From Sphingopyxis sp. (lineage in GTDB: Bacteria > Pseudomonadota > Alphaproteobacteria > Sphingomonadales > Sphingomonadaceae), in the NCBI RefSeq assembly GCF_016793825.1, contig NZ_JAEULM010000002.1:124001-188000 (forward strand): a stretch of DNA of 64,000 nt. The letters are read 5' to 3'. The notes under the pieces were generated by a model. It saw nothing but the letters and a program-made list of their open reading frames with translations. It was not told the origin of the DNA and made no database searches. The translations under genes and the position numbers were made by a program. Positions 15,979 through 24,185 of the stretch are shown piece by piece. Numbering within the stretch: the stretch's first letter is position 1; every line of letters starts with the position of its first letter.

Positions 15979-16997
15979 TGCCACGCCACGAATGCGCAGG
16001 AGGATCCGGTCCCGCCTTCGGTGCGGTAGAGCGGCTGATAGCCGACGACCGACATTTTCAGCCCGGCTTCGCGCATCGCGGCCGAGGTCGCGATCCAGCT
16101 CTTGCATTCGGACGTTCCGGCCATCAGCTCGGCCTGCGGGATGGCGCAAAGCGCCTCCTGGTCGTCGCGTTCGAGCGCGTCCAGGAACCAGCGATCCCAT
16201 TGCTCATCGACGACAAAGTGCGTGAGCCCGCCGGTGGTCAGCACCGCGACGCGCGCGTCGCTGTCCCACGCCGCGATCGCCCTCGCGACCGCTCCGCCGA
16301 AATCATAACAGCGCGCCGCAGTCGGGCTGTTGTCGTAATACCAGCAATTCACATCGACCGGGACGTTCGGCTTGATCCGGTCACGCAACAGGTTCTTGTA
16401 CAAGAACCCATAAGCATGCGGCAGGCCGTACAGCAGCGACTTGTCGTTCCGTACGGTCGGCTTTTCGTGGCACAAGGTGACGTCGAACCCTTCCTGACCG
16501 ACGACATGGCGCGCGATATGCTGGCCCAGCGCCCGGTGGCCGGGGAAGTTGACCTGCGCGTCAGGCAGATGCCCATGGTCGGAAATTTCGATGCCGACCG
16601 GCAACCGTCCATTCTGCTCGGCGGTCCGCGGCAGATTGGGCAGTTCGTCGGCGGCGACGACGGCAAAGGCCGGAACGATTTCCGAAAAAAATTCATTCTG
16701 GTCGTTGCCGATCATCACCACGATGTCGGGATCGACCTCGGCAAAGCGAGCGTGGAGGCGGTCGATCGCATCGAAGCTCGCCTCCAGCGCCGCGCGGCGG
16801 GTGCCGAGGTCGAGCTTGTCGGCGAGCCGTTCATCCGCCCGTTCCGCCTCCAGCTCGGCATATTTCAGCTTGCGCCCATGAAACCAGAGCGGGATTCCGT
16901 CCGTCCGGTCCCGCGCCGCGCGGATGTCCCAATCCTCCGCCAGCGTGTGCAGTTGCGGCGTGTGCGCGCAACCGATCCCAAGCACGATCTCGGCCAA
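15975..16997 (-). CDS. Class III extradiol dioxygenase, LigB-type single chain (second copy)
   Basis: 340 residues. His12 (GCAHTPQ), His260 (TGGLTH) and Glu297 (GTSECKSW) fit LigB-superfamily positions, but the place of the second metal His reads GNDQNEFF (Gln100). I recall the DQxExF form from the 3-O-methylgallate dioxygenase-like branch, so this need not mean loss of activity. Translation starts with TTG at 16997, supported by GGAGGAC five to eleven bases upstream; no ATG fits. Overlaps the FAD hydroxylase by ATGA. No LigA-like partner is next to it. Substrate unknown. Confidence 0.8.
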   Translation of the reverse strand: MAEIVLGIGCAHTPQLHTLAEDWDIRAARDRTDGIPLWFHGRKLKYAELEAERADERLADKLDLGTRRAALEASFDAIDRLHARFAEVDPDIVVMIGNDQNEFFSEIVPAFAVVAADELPNLPRTAEQNGRLPVGIEISDHGHLPDAQVNFPGHRALGQHIARHVVGQEGFDVTLCHEKPTVRNDKSLLYGLPHAYGFLYKNLLRDRIKPNVPVDVNCWYYDNSPTAARCYDFGGAVARAIAAWDSDARVAVLTTGGLTHFVVDEQWDRWFLDALERDDQEALCAIPQAELMAGTSECKSWIATSAAMREAGLKMSVVGYQPLYRTEGGTGSSCAFVAWQ

Positions 16998-17031
16998 TCC
17001 GTCCTCCCGTTCCGTTCGCTATCGACTGTCG

Positions 17032-17994
17032 TCAGGGCATCATCGTGATGCGGTTCGACAGACGGCCAAGGCCCTCGACCTCCACATCGGTCAGCTTGCC
17101 GTCGTAAAGGTTCAGATAGGTGCCGATGTTGCCGCGCGGATGTTTTTCGGTGCCCTTCGACGCCGTGCCCGTGTGAATGCAGTCGCCCACTTCCATCGTG
17201 AACCACTTGCTGGCTTCGGAAATCACGCGCTCGACCGGGAAGAAGTAATTGGCCGTGCTGTCGTCGGCATAGCATTCGCCGTCGATATAGCCGCGGACAC
17301 GCAGCGCGTTGGGATCGGGAATCTCGTCCTTGGTCGTCAGCCAGGGCCCCATCGCGGCAAAGGTATCGGCACCCTTCGACTTGCTGTGATAGATGAACAG
17401 CAGATAGGTATCCTCGCCCTCGAACTTCGGCCGCCAGGCAAGATGATGCGGCTTGATGACCTCGGGCCGCTGCTTGAGCGCAATCGAGTCCTGCGAAAAT
17501 TTAACCCCGCTCGCGGTGACGTCGTTGGTCAGGGTGTAACCGAAAACATAGTCGAGCGCCTTTTCGGGCGGCACATTCTTCGCCGTCTTGCCAAAGACGA
17601 CGACCGGCTCGGGCTCGGGGATCGACTGGCCGTGATCCTTCAGCAATTCGATATTCTTGTTGTGCCCGGTCAGCGCCGAACGCCCTTTGGTAAAGAACAT
17701 CGGCGCCGTCATCGGTTTGACCGCATATTGATTGAGGTTGTTGTTGTTGACCGCACAGCCCAGGATCTTCGAGGGGCGCGGGTTCGGCGCCATCCAGTCG
17801 GCGTTGGTCAGATCGATCAGCGGCCGCGCGCCTGCACGCGCCGCGTCGATCGCCGCGGCGGCGGCATCAAGCCCCGCATTGCCCGCCTCGATCAGGTCTT
17901 CCATCCACGCATAATCCAGCGCGACGGCATGATCGTCATCGACGCGGGCAATGACCGTTGGCCGGCCTTCGATCCGGATGGTTCCCAATTTCAT
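17032..17994 (-). CDS. Fumarylacetoacetate hydrolase family protein (second operon, second gene)
   Basis: 320 residues, FAH fold with a long N-terminal domain. The segment around PEPVVVFGKTAKNVPPE, FGYTLTNDVTASGVKF, and the MEVGDCIHTGTA loop correspond to the family core; the EPEPVVV strand carries the acidic metal ligand. It follows the Rieske gene by 37 bp and precedes the LigB-like gene by 34 bp on the same strand. Only weakly similar to the FAH protein at 13358, so the two probably act on different intermediates. Confidence 0.82.
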   Translation of the reverse strand: MKLGTIRIEGRPTVIARVDDDHAVALDYAWMEDLIEAGNAGLDAAAAAIDAARAGARPLIDLTNADWMAPNPRPSKILGCAVNNNNLNQYAVKPMTAPMFFTKGRSALTGHNKNIELLKDHGQSIPEPEPVVVFGKTAKNVPPEKALDYVFGYTLTNDVTASGVKFSQDSIALKQRPEVIKPHHLAWRPKFEGEDTYLLFIYHSKSKGADTFAAMGPWLTTKDEIPDPNALRVRGYIDGECYADDSTANYFFPVERVISEASKWFTMEVGDCIHTGTASKGTEKHPRGNIGTYLNLYDGKLTDVEVEGLGRLSNRITMMP

Positions 17995-18031
17995 TGTGCA
18001 ATCCTCTCTTCGTTACGTTCGGTCGGATGTG

Positions 18032-19315
18032 TCAGATGGTCTGTTCGGCATCCTCGGCGATCATGCCCATCGCGACCTGATATTCGCGCTTCACGGCCTC
18101 GGGCTGCCCGATCTGGTGTTGATAGTCGGGCCGGTTCAGCCGGTAGGCGAGCGAATCGCCCAGGGCCCGGCTCTCCTCCAGCGTCATCGAACTGGTGAAC
18201 AATTCACGATGCTTGATCGGCAACTCGACACAGCGATTGACTTCGGCATCGCGGATGAGCCCCTTGGGGTCGCGGCCTTCCTCGACGTCCTTCATCGCCT
18301 TTTCGAAGGCACGCCGCATCATGACGATACCAAAATCGCTCTGACCCAGATGCTCCTGCGTGCGGTCGGCGATTACCCCCTGCCCTGCCCAGGCGACGAT
18401 GTCCTGGTTCAGCACATGGCTGATGATCCAGTTTCCGTCGGCATCCTTCACCGGCCCCTTCCACCAGGGCACGCGCGCCTGGACATAGGGTTCGCGCTCG
18501 CGCGGAACGCGGTGAAACATCCAGGTGATGCTCAGCGTGTTTTCGTCGTCGACGGGCACCCGCCATTCGATATGATCGCCCAGGAAAAAGGCGTTGGGCC
18601 ACAGTGCCGTCGCGCCTACCGTCCAATGCTGATTGCTCTTGTCGGTATCCTCGCGCACCCGCTTGTAGATGTGGCCGAACTCGAACTCCTCGAACTTCAG
18701 CTCCAGATGGGTGGGCCCATAGTCGCCAGATCCGAACAGCACCGACGACCAGTTGCGATGCATCCATTCGAAATGAACGGGATCACAGCTATTTTCCTGG
18801 CACTGGAACCAGTTGCACGGCACGTCCGCGAACACGACCTGGGTAAAGCCATTGTCCCAGGTAAAAGGCTCCCAATTCGGCACGAGGGGCGCGGGGGCGG
18901 GACCCATATAGGCCCACAGCATCCCTGCCTTTTCCTCGACTGGATAGGCTTTGGTGCGGATCTTGTCGCGGAAGCGCGCGCGCGGATTGGCGATGTCCTC
19001 GAACGGCTGCTCAAGGCACTTTCCCGACGCCGCGAAGCACCATCCATGATAGCTGCAGCGCAGCCCGTCGTCCTCGACAATGCCGTTCAACATATCGGCG
19101 CGCCGGTGCGGGCATTGGCGATCGACCAGACCGAAGCTGCCGTCCTTTGCGCAGAAGGCGACCAGGTCTTCGCCGAGCAGGCGCACCGCCATCAAACCGG
19201 CCTCGCGCACCTGTGCCGCCGCCGCGAAAGGGTGCCAGTAACGGCGCAGCAGCTCACCCATCGGCGTGCCGGGGCCTACGCGGGTCAACCTTTCGTTCTG
19301 CGCCGGACTGGCCAT
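18032..19315 (-). CDS. Rieske non-heme iron aromatic oxygenase, alpha subunit (second copy)
   Basis: 427 residues. RVGPGTPMGELLRRYWHPF at the N-terminus is the LigX/phthalate-oxygenase-type signature. Rieske ligands are Cys68-x-His70 and Cys87-x2-His90 (CSYHGW); the iron site is CDPVHFEWMH with Asp178, His181 and His186. ATG at 19315 is used, with GGGGACGAAG before it; an upstream in-frame ATG at 19381 would start inside the palindrome. First gene of the five-gene operon and divergent from an IclR gene. Ring hydroxylation or O-demethylation are both possible; no redox partner gene is nearby. Confidence 0.87.
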   Translation of the reverse strand: MASPAQNERLTRVGPGTPMGELLRRYWHPFAAAAQVREAGLMAVRLLGEDLVAFCAKDGSFGLVDRQCPHRRADMLNGIVEDDGLRCSYHGWCFAASGKCLEQPFEDIANPRARFRDKIRTKAYPVEEKAGMLWAYMGPAPAPLVPNWEPFTWDNGFTQVVFADVPCNWFQCQENSCDPVHFEWMHRNWSSVLFGSGDYGPTHLELKFEEFEFGHIYKRVREDTDKSNQHWTVGATALWPNAFFLGDHIEWRVPVDDENTLSITWMFHRVPREREPYVQARVPWWKGPVKDADGNWIISHVLNQDIVAWAGQGVIADRTQEHLGQSDFGIVMMRRAFEKAMKDVEEGRDPKGLIRDAEVNRCVELPIKHRELFTSSMTLEESRALGDSLAYRLNRPDYQHQIGQPEAVKREYQVAMGMIAEDAEQTI

Positions 19316-19373
19316 CTTCGTCCCCGATTTTCGTTGATTTGCTGGGGCCGCGCTATCCTTTCGTCTCGACACT

Positions 19374-19399
19374 CGCAACATAACATGTTAAGAGTTGCG
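19374..19399. promoter_or_regulatory. Palindrome TAACATGTTA in the Rieske/IclR divergent promoter
   Basis: TAACATGTTA (19381-19390) is a perfect 10-bp palindrome, enclosed by CGCAAC (19374-19379) and GTTGCG (19394-19399), also complementary. It ends ten bases before the IclR start and lies 66 bp from the Rieske start, so one bound dimer could control both directions. Best copy of the motif seen at 10935, 11031 and 22679. Confidence 0.6.
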
Positions 19400-19400
19400 C

Positions 19401-20249
19401 ATGTCGCAACAAACTCCGCTTCCGCCCTACGACCGCGATCTTCGCCGCCAGTCGCCGACCGAGGGGTTGGGCAAGATCGAAGCCGTCGCGACCGCGACCG
19501 CGATCATCGACCTGCTCGCCGAACGCGGGGGCAAGGTCGGTGTCCAGGATGTGGCGACGGTGCTGGGGCTCACCAAGTCGCGAGCCTCGCGGCATCTGTC
19601 GAACCTCGAACAGCTCGGGCTGGTTCAACGACAGGGCAGCCGCGGCTACGAACTTGGATGGCGACTGGTCCGATGGGGTCATATCGCGGCAAGCCGGTTC
19701 GATCTGGGCGCGATGCTCGACGATCTTCTGGTGACGCTTGGACGCGAACTTCAACTCACCGTGCTGCTCTGCACCGCCGCCGATGGCGACGCGGTGGTCC
19801 AGCGATCGATCCCCGCGCCACAGGCCATCCATATCGACGTGAAGCCGGGACTGGTGCTCAGCCTGCCGCATTCGCCCACCGCGCGAATCGTCTTCGCCTT
19901 TCAGTCGCGCGAACGGCGCGAGGAGCTGCTCGACCATCTGTGCGCCCGCGAAACCGACTTCCGGGTCGAGGACCGCGCCGATTTCATGACGCAGATCGCC
20001 GATATCCAGCGCCACTATGTCTGCTGGACTCGGGACAAGTTCAATCTGGGGCATGGCGCGGTCGCTGCGCCGATCTTCGATCGACACCATCATCTGTGCG
20101 CGGTCGTGACCGTCATGATCCCGAGCTCGTCGCTCGGCGAGCAGGGGCCGCCGCGGCGGATCATCCAGGCGCTGCTCGATTGCTGCCGGCAATCGTCGCG
20201 GCGGCTGAATTCGCGGTTTCGATATCCCGACTATCAGGCGGCCGACTGA
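19401..20249 (+). CDS. IclR-family transcriptional regulator (second copy)
   Basis: 282 residues. Winged helix at about residues 35-80 with recognition helix LTKSRASRHLSNLEQLG, then an IclR ligand domain ending GHGAVAAPIFDRHHH. ATG at 19401 begins ten bases after the palindrome TAACATGTTA, which suggests autoregulation. Divergent from the second Rieske operon and convergent with the TonB-dependent receptor. Its likely regulon is all four TAACATGTTA-like sites (inference from motif distribution). Confidence 0.87.
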   Translation: MSQQTPLPPYDRDLRRQSPTEGLGKIEAVATATAIIDLLAERGGKVGVQDVATVLGLTKSRASRHLSNLEQLGLVQRQGSRGYELGWRLVRWGHIAASRFDLGAMLDDLLVTLGRELQLTVLLCTAADGDAVVQRSIPAPQAIHIDVKPGLVLSLPHSPTARIVFAFQSRERREELLDHLCARETDFRVEDRADFMTQIADIQRHYVCWTRDKFNLGHGAVAAPIFDRHHHLCAVVTVMIPSSSLGEQGPPRRIIQALLDCCRQSSRRLNSRFRYPDYQAAD

Positions 20250-20340
20250 AACCCCGAAGGCCGGTCGATCGCGTTTGAAAAGGCAACGGCCCCGCAACAT
20301 CGCTGTCCGGAGCCGAAACCGTCTCACCAGTGGGCGAGCC

Positions 20341-22623
20341 TCAATATTTGACGCTAAGCTCCAGCCCGATCGTCCGCGGCGTCGCATAGAGCGCGCTGAA
20401 CGGCGTCACGCTGTCGGCCGTGACATTGTAGAGCGCGCGCTTGTCGAACAGATTGTCGACGAAGAGCTTGGTCGACCAGCGATCGCCCTTCGACAGGGTC
20501 GCCGCGACATCGACCATCGTATAGGCGCCCGGCGTGTGCAGATTATACTGCGGGCGATAGTCCGAAAAGGCGATCCGGCCGGAGTTCTGGACGTTCGCGG
20601 TCAGCGCCATCTGGAAATCGTCGCTGATATCCCATTCGTAATTGGCATAGGCGCTGAACGTGTGACGCGGGGTGTCGGCAAACTGCGTGCCGGCGGCCGG
20701 GCTACCGTTCATGGCCGGCTGCGCCTTCAGCCACTTCGCCTTGAAGACCGTCCCGCTGAAGCCGAGATCGAGGCCGCGCACCGGGCGGGCGTTGATGTCG
20801 ATTTCGATACCCTGCGACCGGGCGCACAGGCCTTCGCAGTTCAGGATGCCTTCGAAGGCTCCGTTATAGAACTCGCCCGAAATCTGCGTGTCGTACCAAT
20901 TGATGTGATAGAGCGCGATGTTGGCGGTCAGGCGGCGGTTGAACCATTCGGTCTTCGCACCGGCTTCGAAGTTCCACGTATAGTCGGGGCCATAGGCGTC
21001 GGGCAGTTCGGGAACCACCTTCAACACCGTACCGCCAACGCGATAGCCCTGCGACGCAGAGGCATAGAGCATCAGATGTTCGGTCGGCTTGAAATCGGCT
21101 TCGAACTTGAAGATCGCCTTGTTCTCGTTCGACGAGAGCTGGTCGGGGGTCCCCGCCACGCCGAGGCGGAGGAAGGGCACGATCGGCGTCAGCACATCGT
21201 CGCGCTTGGCGTTGAAATAGCGGATACCGGCCAATACGGAGAATTTGTCCGAGAACTTGAAGTTCGCCTCGCCGAACGCAGCGAACTGCTTCAGCTTGAA
21301 GGTCGCCGACCGCTGGAACCAGATCGGGTTCGCGGCGCTCGCCGGGATCGTCAGGCCCGAAACGCGATCGACGTCCTGCAGGATGTTCTCAATCTCGGTA
21401 TCGCGCGTCTGGTACATGACGCCCGCCACCAGGTTGAACGGTCCGTCGAACTTCGTCGCGACGCGCGCTTCGGTATTCCACAGCTCGAGGCTCTGGTTCT
21501 GGATGAAGGCCAGATCGTTCGGCGTCGGCACGTTCGGAAAGGCATTGATGCTCTGCAGGAAGCGGAAGAAGTGCCCCATGCCCGAATTGTCCTTCACCGC
21601 CAGATTCTTGCGATGCTGATAGGATTGCGACAACGTCAGGACGGCGGGGCCGAAATCATGCTCCAGCGTCGCGCCGGCAAGGACCGTGGTATCGTTGAAG
21701 ACCCCCTTGGTCGCTGCATCGGTCTGCAACTCTCCAACGGCGGGGAAGGTGACCAGGCCGATCGGCGAAGCCCAGGGTCGCGAGAAGCCGGCGCCGGCCG
21801 ACTCCAGTCGCTGGACATACAGCTGGCTGGTCAGCGTCGTCGCTTCACCCAGTTCGAACTTGGTGTTCACGCGCAGGCCCGTCTGGTCGGCCTTGTTGAA
21901 ATTCTTGTCACCGTGCTGGACATCGTCGACGAAGCCGCCGGTGTGCACCTGATAGCCGACGACCCGGATCGCGGCCTTTTCGCTCAGCGGCAGGTTGACC
22001 ATGCCCTTGACCGACCAGCTCGGCGAACCTTCCTTGATCGTCGCGGCGCTGAAGTCGGCCTGTCCGGCAAAGCCCGACGGATCGGCTTCGTTCGAGATGA
22101 TGCGGACGACGCCAGCGAGGGCCGACGAGCCATAGAGCGTGCTCTGCGGCCCGCGCAGCACTTCGACGCGCGCCGCGTCCCAGACGACAAGGTCGGTCTG
22201 GCGACCCGAGGTCAGTGCCGCGCTTTCGCCCGAACCCGAGGTGGGAAGGTTATCGTAATAGAGGCCGACCGTCGATTCGCCGGCGCCAACCAGGCCGCGG
22301 ATCATGATCGTGTTGAGGCCCGGGCCTTCGTTGATGACGTTGAGGCCGGCGACGTTGCGCGTGATATCGTCGAAATTGACAATATTCTTGGACGCAAGCT
22401 GCTCGGCGGTGATGACGCCGATGCTCGACGGAGTGTTCTGGACGGTCTCGTTGCCGCGCTTGTTCGCCGTCACGATGATCGGGGCCGGACCGTCGTCTTC
22501 AGCGGTCGCGGCGGCCGGACCGGCACCCTGGGCGGCGGCGGGACTCGCCGCGAGCAGGCCCGCAACGACGGCGATCGACGCACAGCTGAGATTGATTTCT
22601 CTAGAAAACAGGAATTTAGACAT
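20341..22623 (-). CDS. TonB-dependent outer-membrane receptor
   Basis: 760 residues with a signal peptide (cleavage near SPAAAQ), a TonB-box-like region PIIVTANKRG, a plug domain (SSIGVITAEQL, IMIRGL, RVEVLRGPQSTLYG, GVVRIIS) and a beta barrel ending in the aromatic motif LELSVKY. It imports large or poorly diffusible ligands across the outer membrane using TonB energy. Next to aromatic catabolic genes and with an operator-like TCACATGTTA 56 bp upstream, uptake of the pathway's aromatic substrate is more likely than iron uptake. GGGAGGG precedes the ATG. Confidence 0.9.
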   Translation of the reverse strand: MSKFLFSREINLSCASIAVVAGLLAASPAAAQGAGPAAATAEDDGPAPIIVTANKRGNETVQNTPSSIGVITAEQLASKNIVNFDDITRNVAGLNVINEGPGLNTIMIRGLVGAGESTVGLYYDNLPTSGSGESAALTSGRQTDLVVWDAARVEVLRGPQSTLYGSSALAGVVRIISNEADPSGFAGQADFSAATIKEGSPSWSVKGMVNLPLSEKAAIRVVGYQVHTGGFVDDVQHGDKNFNKADQTGLRVNTKFELGEATTLTSQLYVQRLESAGAGFSRPWASPIGLVTFPAVGELQTDAATKGVFNDTTVLAGATLEHDFGPAVLTLSQSYQHRKNLAVKDNSGMGHFFRFLQSINAFPNVPTPNDLAFIQNQSLELWNTEARVATKFDGPFNLVAGVMYQTRDTEIENILQDVDRVSGLTIPASAANPIWFQRSATFKLKQFAAFGEANFKFSDKFSVLAGIRYFNAKRDDVLTPIVPFLRLGVAGTPDQLSSNENKAIFKFEADFKPTEHLMLYASASQGYRVGGTVLKVVPELPDAYGPDYTWNFEAGAKTEWFNRRLTANIALYHINWYDTQISGEFYNGAFEGILNCEGLCARSQGIEIDINARPVRGLDLGFSGTVFKAKWLKAQPAMNGSPAAGTQFADTPRHTFSAYANYEWDISDDFQMALTANVQNSGRIAFSDYRPQYNLHTPGAYTMVDVAATLSKGDRWSTKLFVDNLFDKRALYNVTADSVTPFSALYATPRTIGLELSVKY

Positions 22624-22678
22624 CGAACCCTCCCATGGATAGCTTTTCTCGCCCGCCGCTAAGCGCGCCGTTATTGCT

Positions 22679-22688
22679 TCACATGTTA
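22679..22688. promoter_or_regulatory. Operator-like TCACATGTTA before the receptor gene
   Basis: Nine of ten bases match the perfect palindrome TAACATGTTA at 19381. It lies 56 bp upstream of the TonB-dependent receptor start, where a regulator would act on its promoter. Confidence 0.5.
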
Positions 22689-23027
22689 TCCAATTTTACG
22701 GAGGCTGCAATCCTTTTTCTGCAGGTTTGTTTCGCTAGGTGTAACATTAGCACATATTTTGTGACTTCGCCGGTCGGCGCTCGGATGCTGCGGGACGTCA
22801 TATTCATAAATATATCAGATGGTTGTGTTCACCCGTCCATGAACAGGCGGATGCCGTCCATCGGAAATCGGGACAATCAGGCCCATTTTGCAAAGGTCGG
22901 CAACCGGGCAGCCGCCAGCGTCGGAATCGACGATCGCTTTACGGCCCCTCGCGCTGCCGCAGGGTAACGGGACATCCGTGTCCCGGATCAAGAAAGTCCG
23001 CGCTATCGTCGGGTATCTGCCGCCCCC
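22689..23027. other. Intergenic stretch without a recognisable gene
   Basis: About 340 bp between the receptor promoter and tRNA-Val. The half nearest the receptor is AT-rich (for example ATTCATAAATATATCAG around 22803) with a small inverted repeat CACA-N5-TGTG near 22760. No convincing coding frame or terminator was found. Confidence 0.5.
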
Positions 23028-23103
23028 TGGTGGGCGCTGACGGGCTCGAACCGCCGACCCTCTCGGTGTAAACGAGATGCTCTACCAACTGAGCTAAGCG
23101 CCC
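23028..23103 (-). tRNA. tRNA-Val (anticodon TAC)
   Basis: Reverse strand gives a 76-nt cloverleaf: acceptor GGGCGCT/AGCGCCC, D arm GCTCAGTTGGTAGAGC, anticodon stem TCTCG/CGAGA with loop TTTACAC (anticodon TAC), T arm with GGTTCGAGCCC, discriminator A and encoded CCA (23030-23028). Confidence 0.97.
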
Positions 23104-23162
23104 CTCGCCATCGGCGGGAAGCGCGCCCCTGCCACAAGCGTCATGCGCTGGCAAGCGCGACC

Positions 23163-24185
23163 CTAGTCGTCCAGCGCTTCGAAATACCGGGTCATCGCCT
23201 CACATGCGCTGTCAACCAGCCCGATAAATATCCGTCGGCCATCGCGAGGATCCGCCTCGCGGAGGAAGAGACCGGCATCGGTCATCGTCTTGATCCAGCG
23301 AAGCGCGGTCGTCGCGGGCACCGCCGCTGCAATGCACAGACTGGACACTGACACCGGCTGACGTTCGAGCCGCGCAGCATATAGATCGAGCAGCATGTCC
23401 CATGCCGGATCGGCGAACAGGTCGGCGGGAAAATATTGCTCGCGCATCCGCCGTTGCCGCAGCATCCGCCGTACGGCTTTGGCGCGCTGGCGTTCGACCG
23501 TTCGCTCTTCGGGAACGAAGCTACGCGGCATGGTGGCAAAGTCGTGCACGGGCGCGCGCACCTGCCCGGCATAATCCGCATAGCCTTCGCCGGGCGACGG
23601 ATAAGCCGCCGGCGTGCCCGCAATCCCTGGGCGCTGCGCCGCAAGGTCGCCAAGCAGGCGCGAGATGCGTGCCACCTCCTCCTGCAACCGGTCGATGCGG
23701 TCCAGCGCCGGATCGCGCGTGACGTCGTGAACGACTTGCTGGAACTCGCGCCGCGCAGCCGCGAGCGCCATGCTCCGGTCGGTCGCGTCGGCATCGACAA
23801 GCCATTCGACGCGGACGGTGGCGGGGATTGTCGTCGCGATATGTTCGAGCGCCCCCAGCGAGGTTTCGCAGATCAGGGGACACCCTTTTTCCGCCACTGC
23901 TTCGCCGATACCGGCAAGCGTGTCGGGCGCGATGGCCTCGGCCCCGACCAGCCAAACGATGTCCAGCGCCAGCATCGCCGCGATATGCTCGGCAGCCGCG
24001 GTCGCCGGCACCGCCGCCGCGAGGCGCACACCTTCGATCAGGTCCAGATCGGGCGCGCCGGGTCGCGATCCGACAAACAGCAGCGTCGATGTCGCGCCCG
24101 GCGTCCAGCCTTCCTGCGCATCCGCTCCAAAGGCGGCGTCCGGGAACACTCCCGCCGCCGATCGGGTCTGACTTGCCTGTTCCAT
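23163..24185 (-). CDS. Winged-helix DNA-binding protein with N-terminal alpha/beta domain
   Basis: 340 residues. Residues about 30-150 look like a Rossmann or degenerate receiver fold (TLLFVGSRPGAPDLDLIEGV, ALDIVWLVGAEAI). A predicted helical segment, LDRIDRLQEEVARISRLLGDL in pieces around 175-195, follows, then a basic stretch of RQRAKAVRRMLRQRRMR. The last 75 residues form a MarR-like winged helix (VSVSSLCIAAAVPATTALRW, ADPRDGRRIFI). I recognise it as a type seen in sphingomonads but know no function. Probably a transcription factor. Its promoter region is shared with nothing obvious. Confidence 0.72.
   Translation of the reverse strand: MEQASQTRSAAGVFPDAAFGADAQEGWTPGATSTLLFVGSRPGAPDLDLIEGVRLAAAVPATAAAEHIAAMLALDIVWLVGAEAIAPDTLAGIGEAVAEKGCPLICETSLGALEHIATTIPATVRVEWLVDADATDRSMALAAARREFQQVVHDVTRDPALDRIDRLQEEVARISRLLGDLAAQRPGIAGTPAAYPSPGEGYADYAGQVRAPVHDFATMPRSFVPEERTVERQRAKAVRRMLRQRRMREQYFPADLFADPAWDMLLDLYAARLERQPVSVSSLCIAAAVPATTALRWIKTMTDAGLFLREADPRDGRRIFIGLVDSACEAMTRYFEALDD

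Noticed and set aside
14281-16029. Forward open frame of about 580 codons
   Set aside because: Antisense to the FAD hydroxylase, which carries both FAD motifs.
17951-20278. Forward open frame of about 775 codons
   Set aside because: Antisense to the second Rieske gene and out of frame with the IclR gene; no domain visible.
20275-22662. Forward open frame of about 795 codons
   Set aside because: Exactly antisense to the TonB-dependent receptor, whose plug and barrel motifs are convincing; the mirror frame is a codon-bias artefact.
22635-22967. Small forward open frame in the receptor-tRNA gap
   Set aside because: No ribosome site, no family resemblance and it overlaps the AT-rich promoter region.
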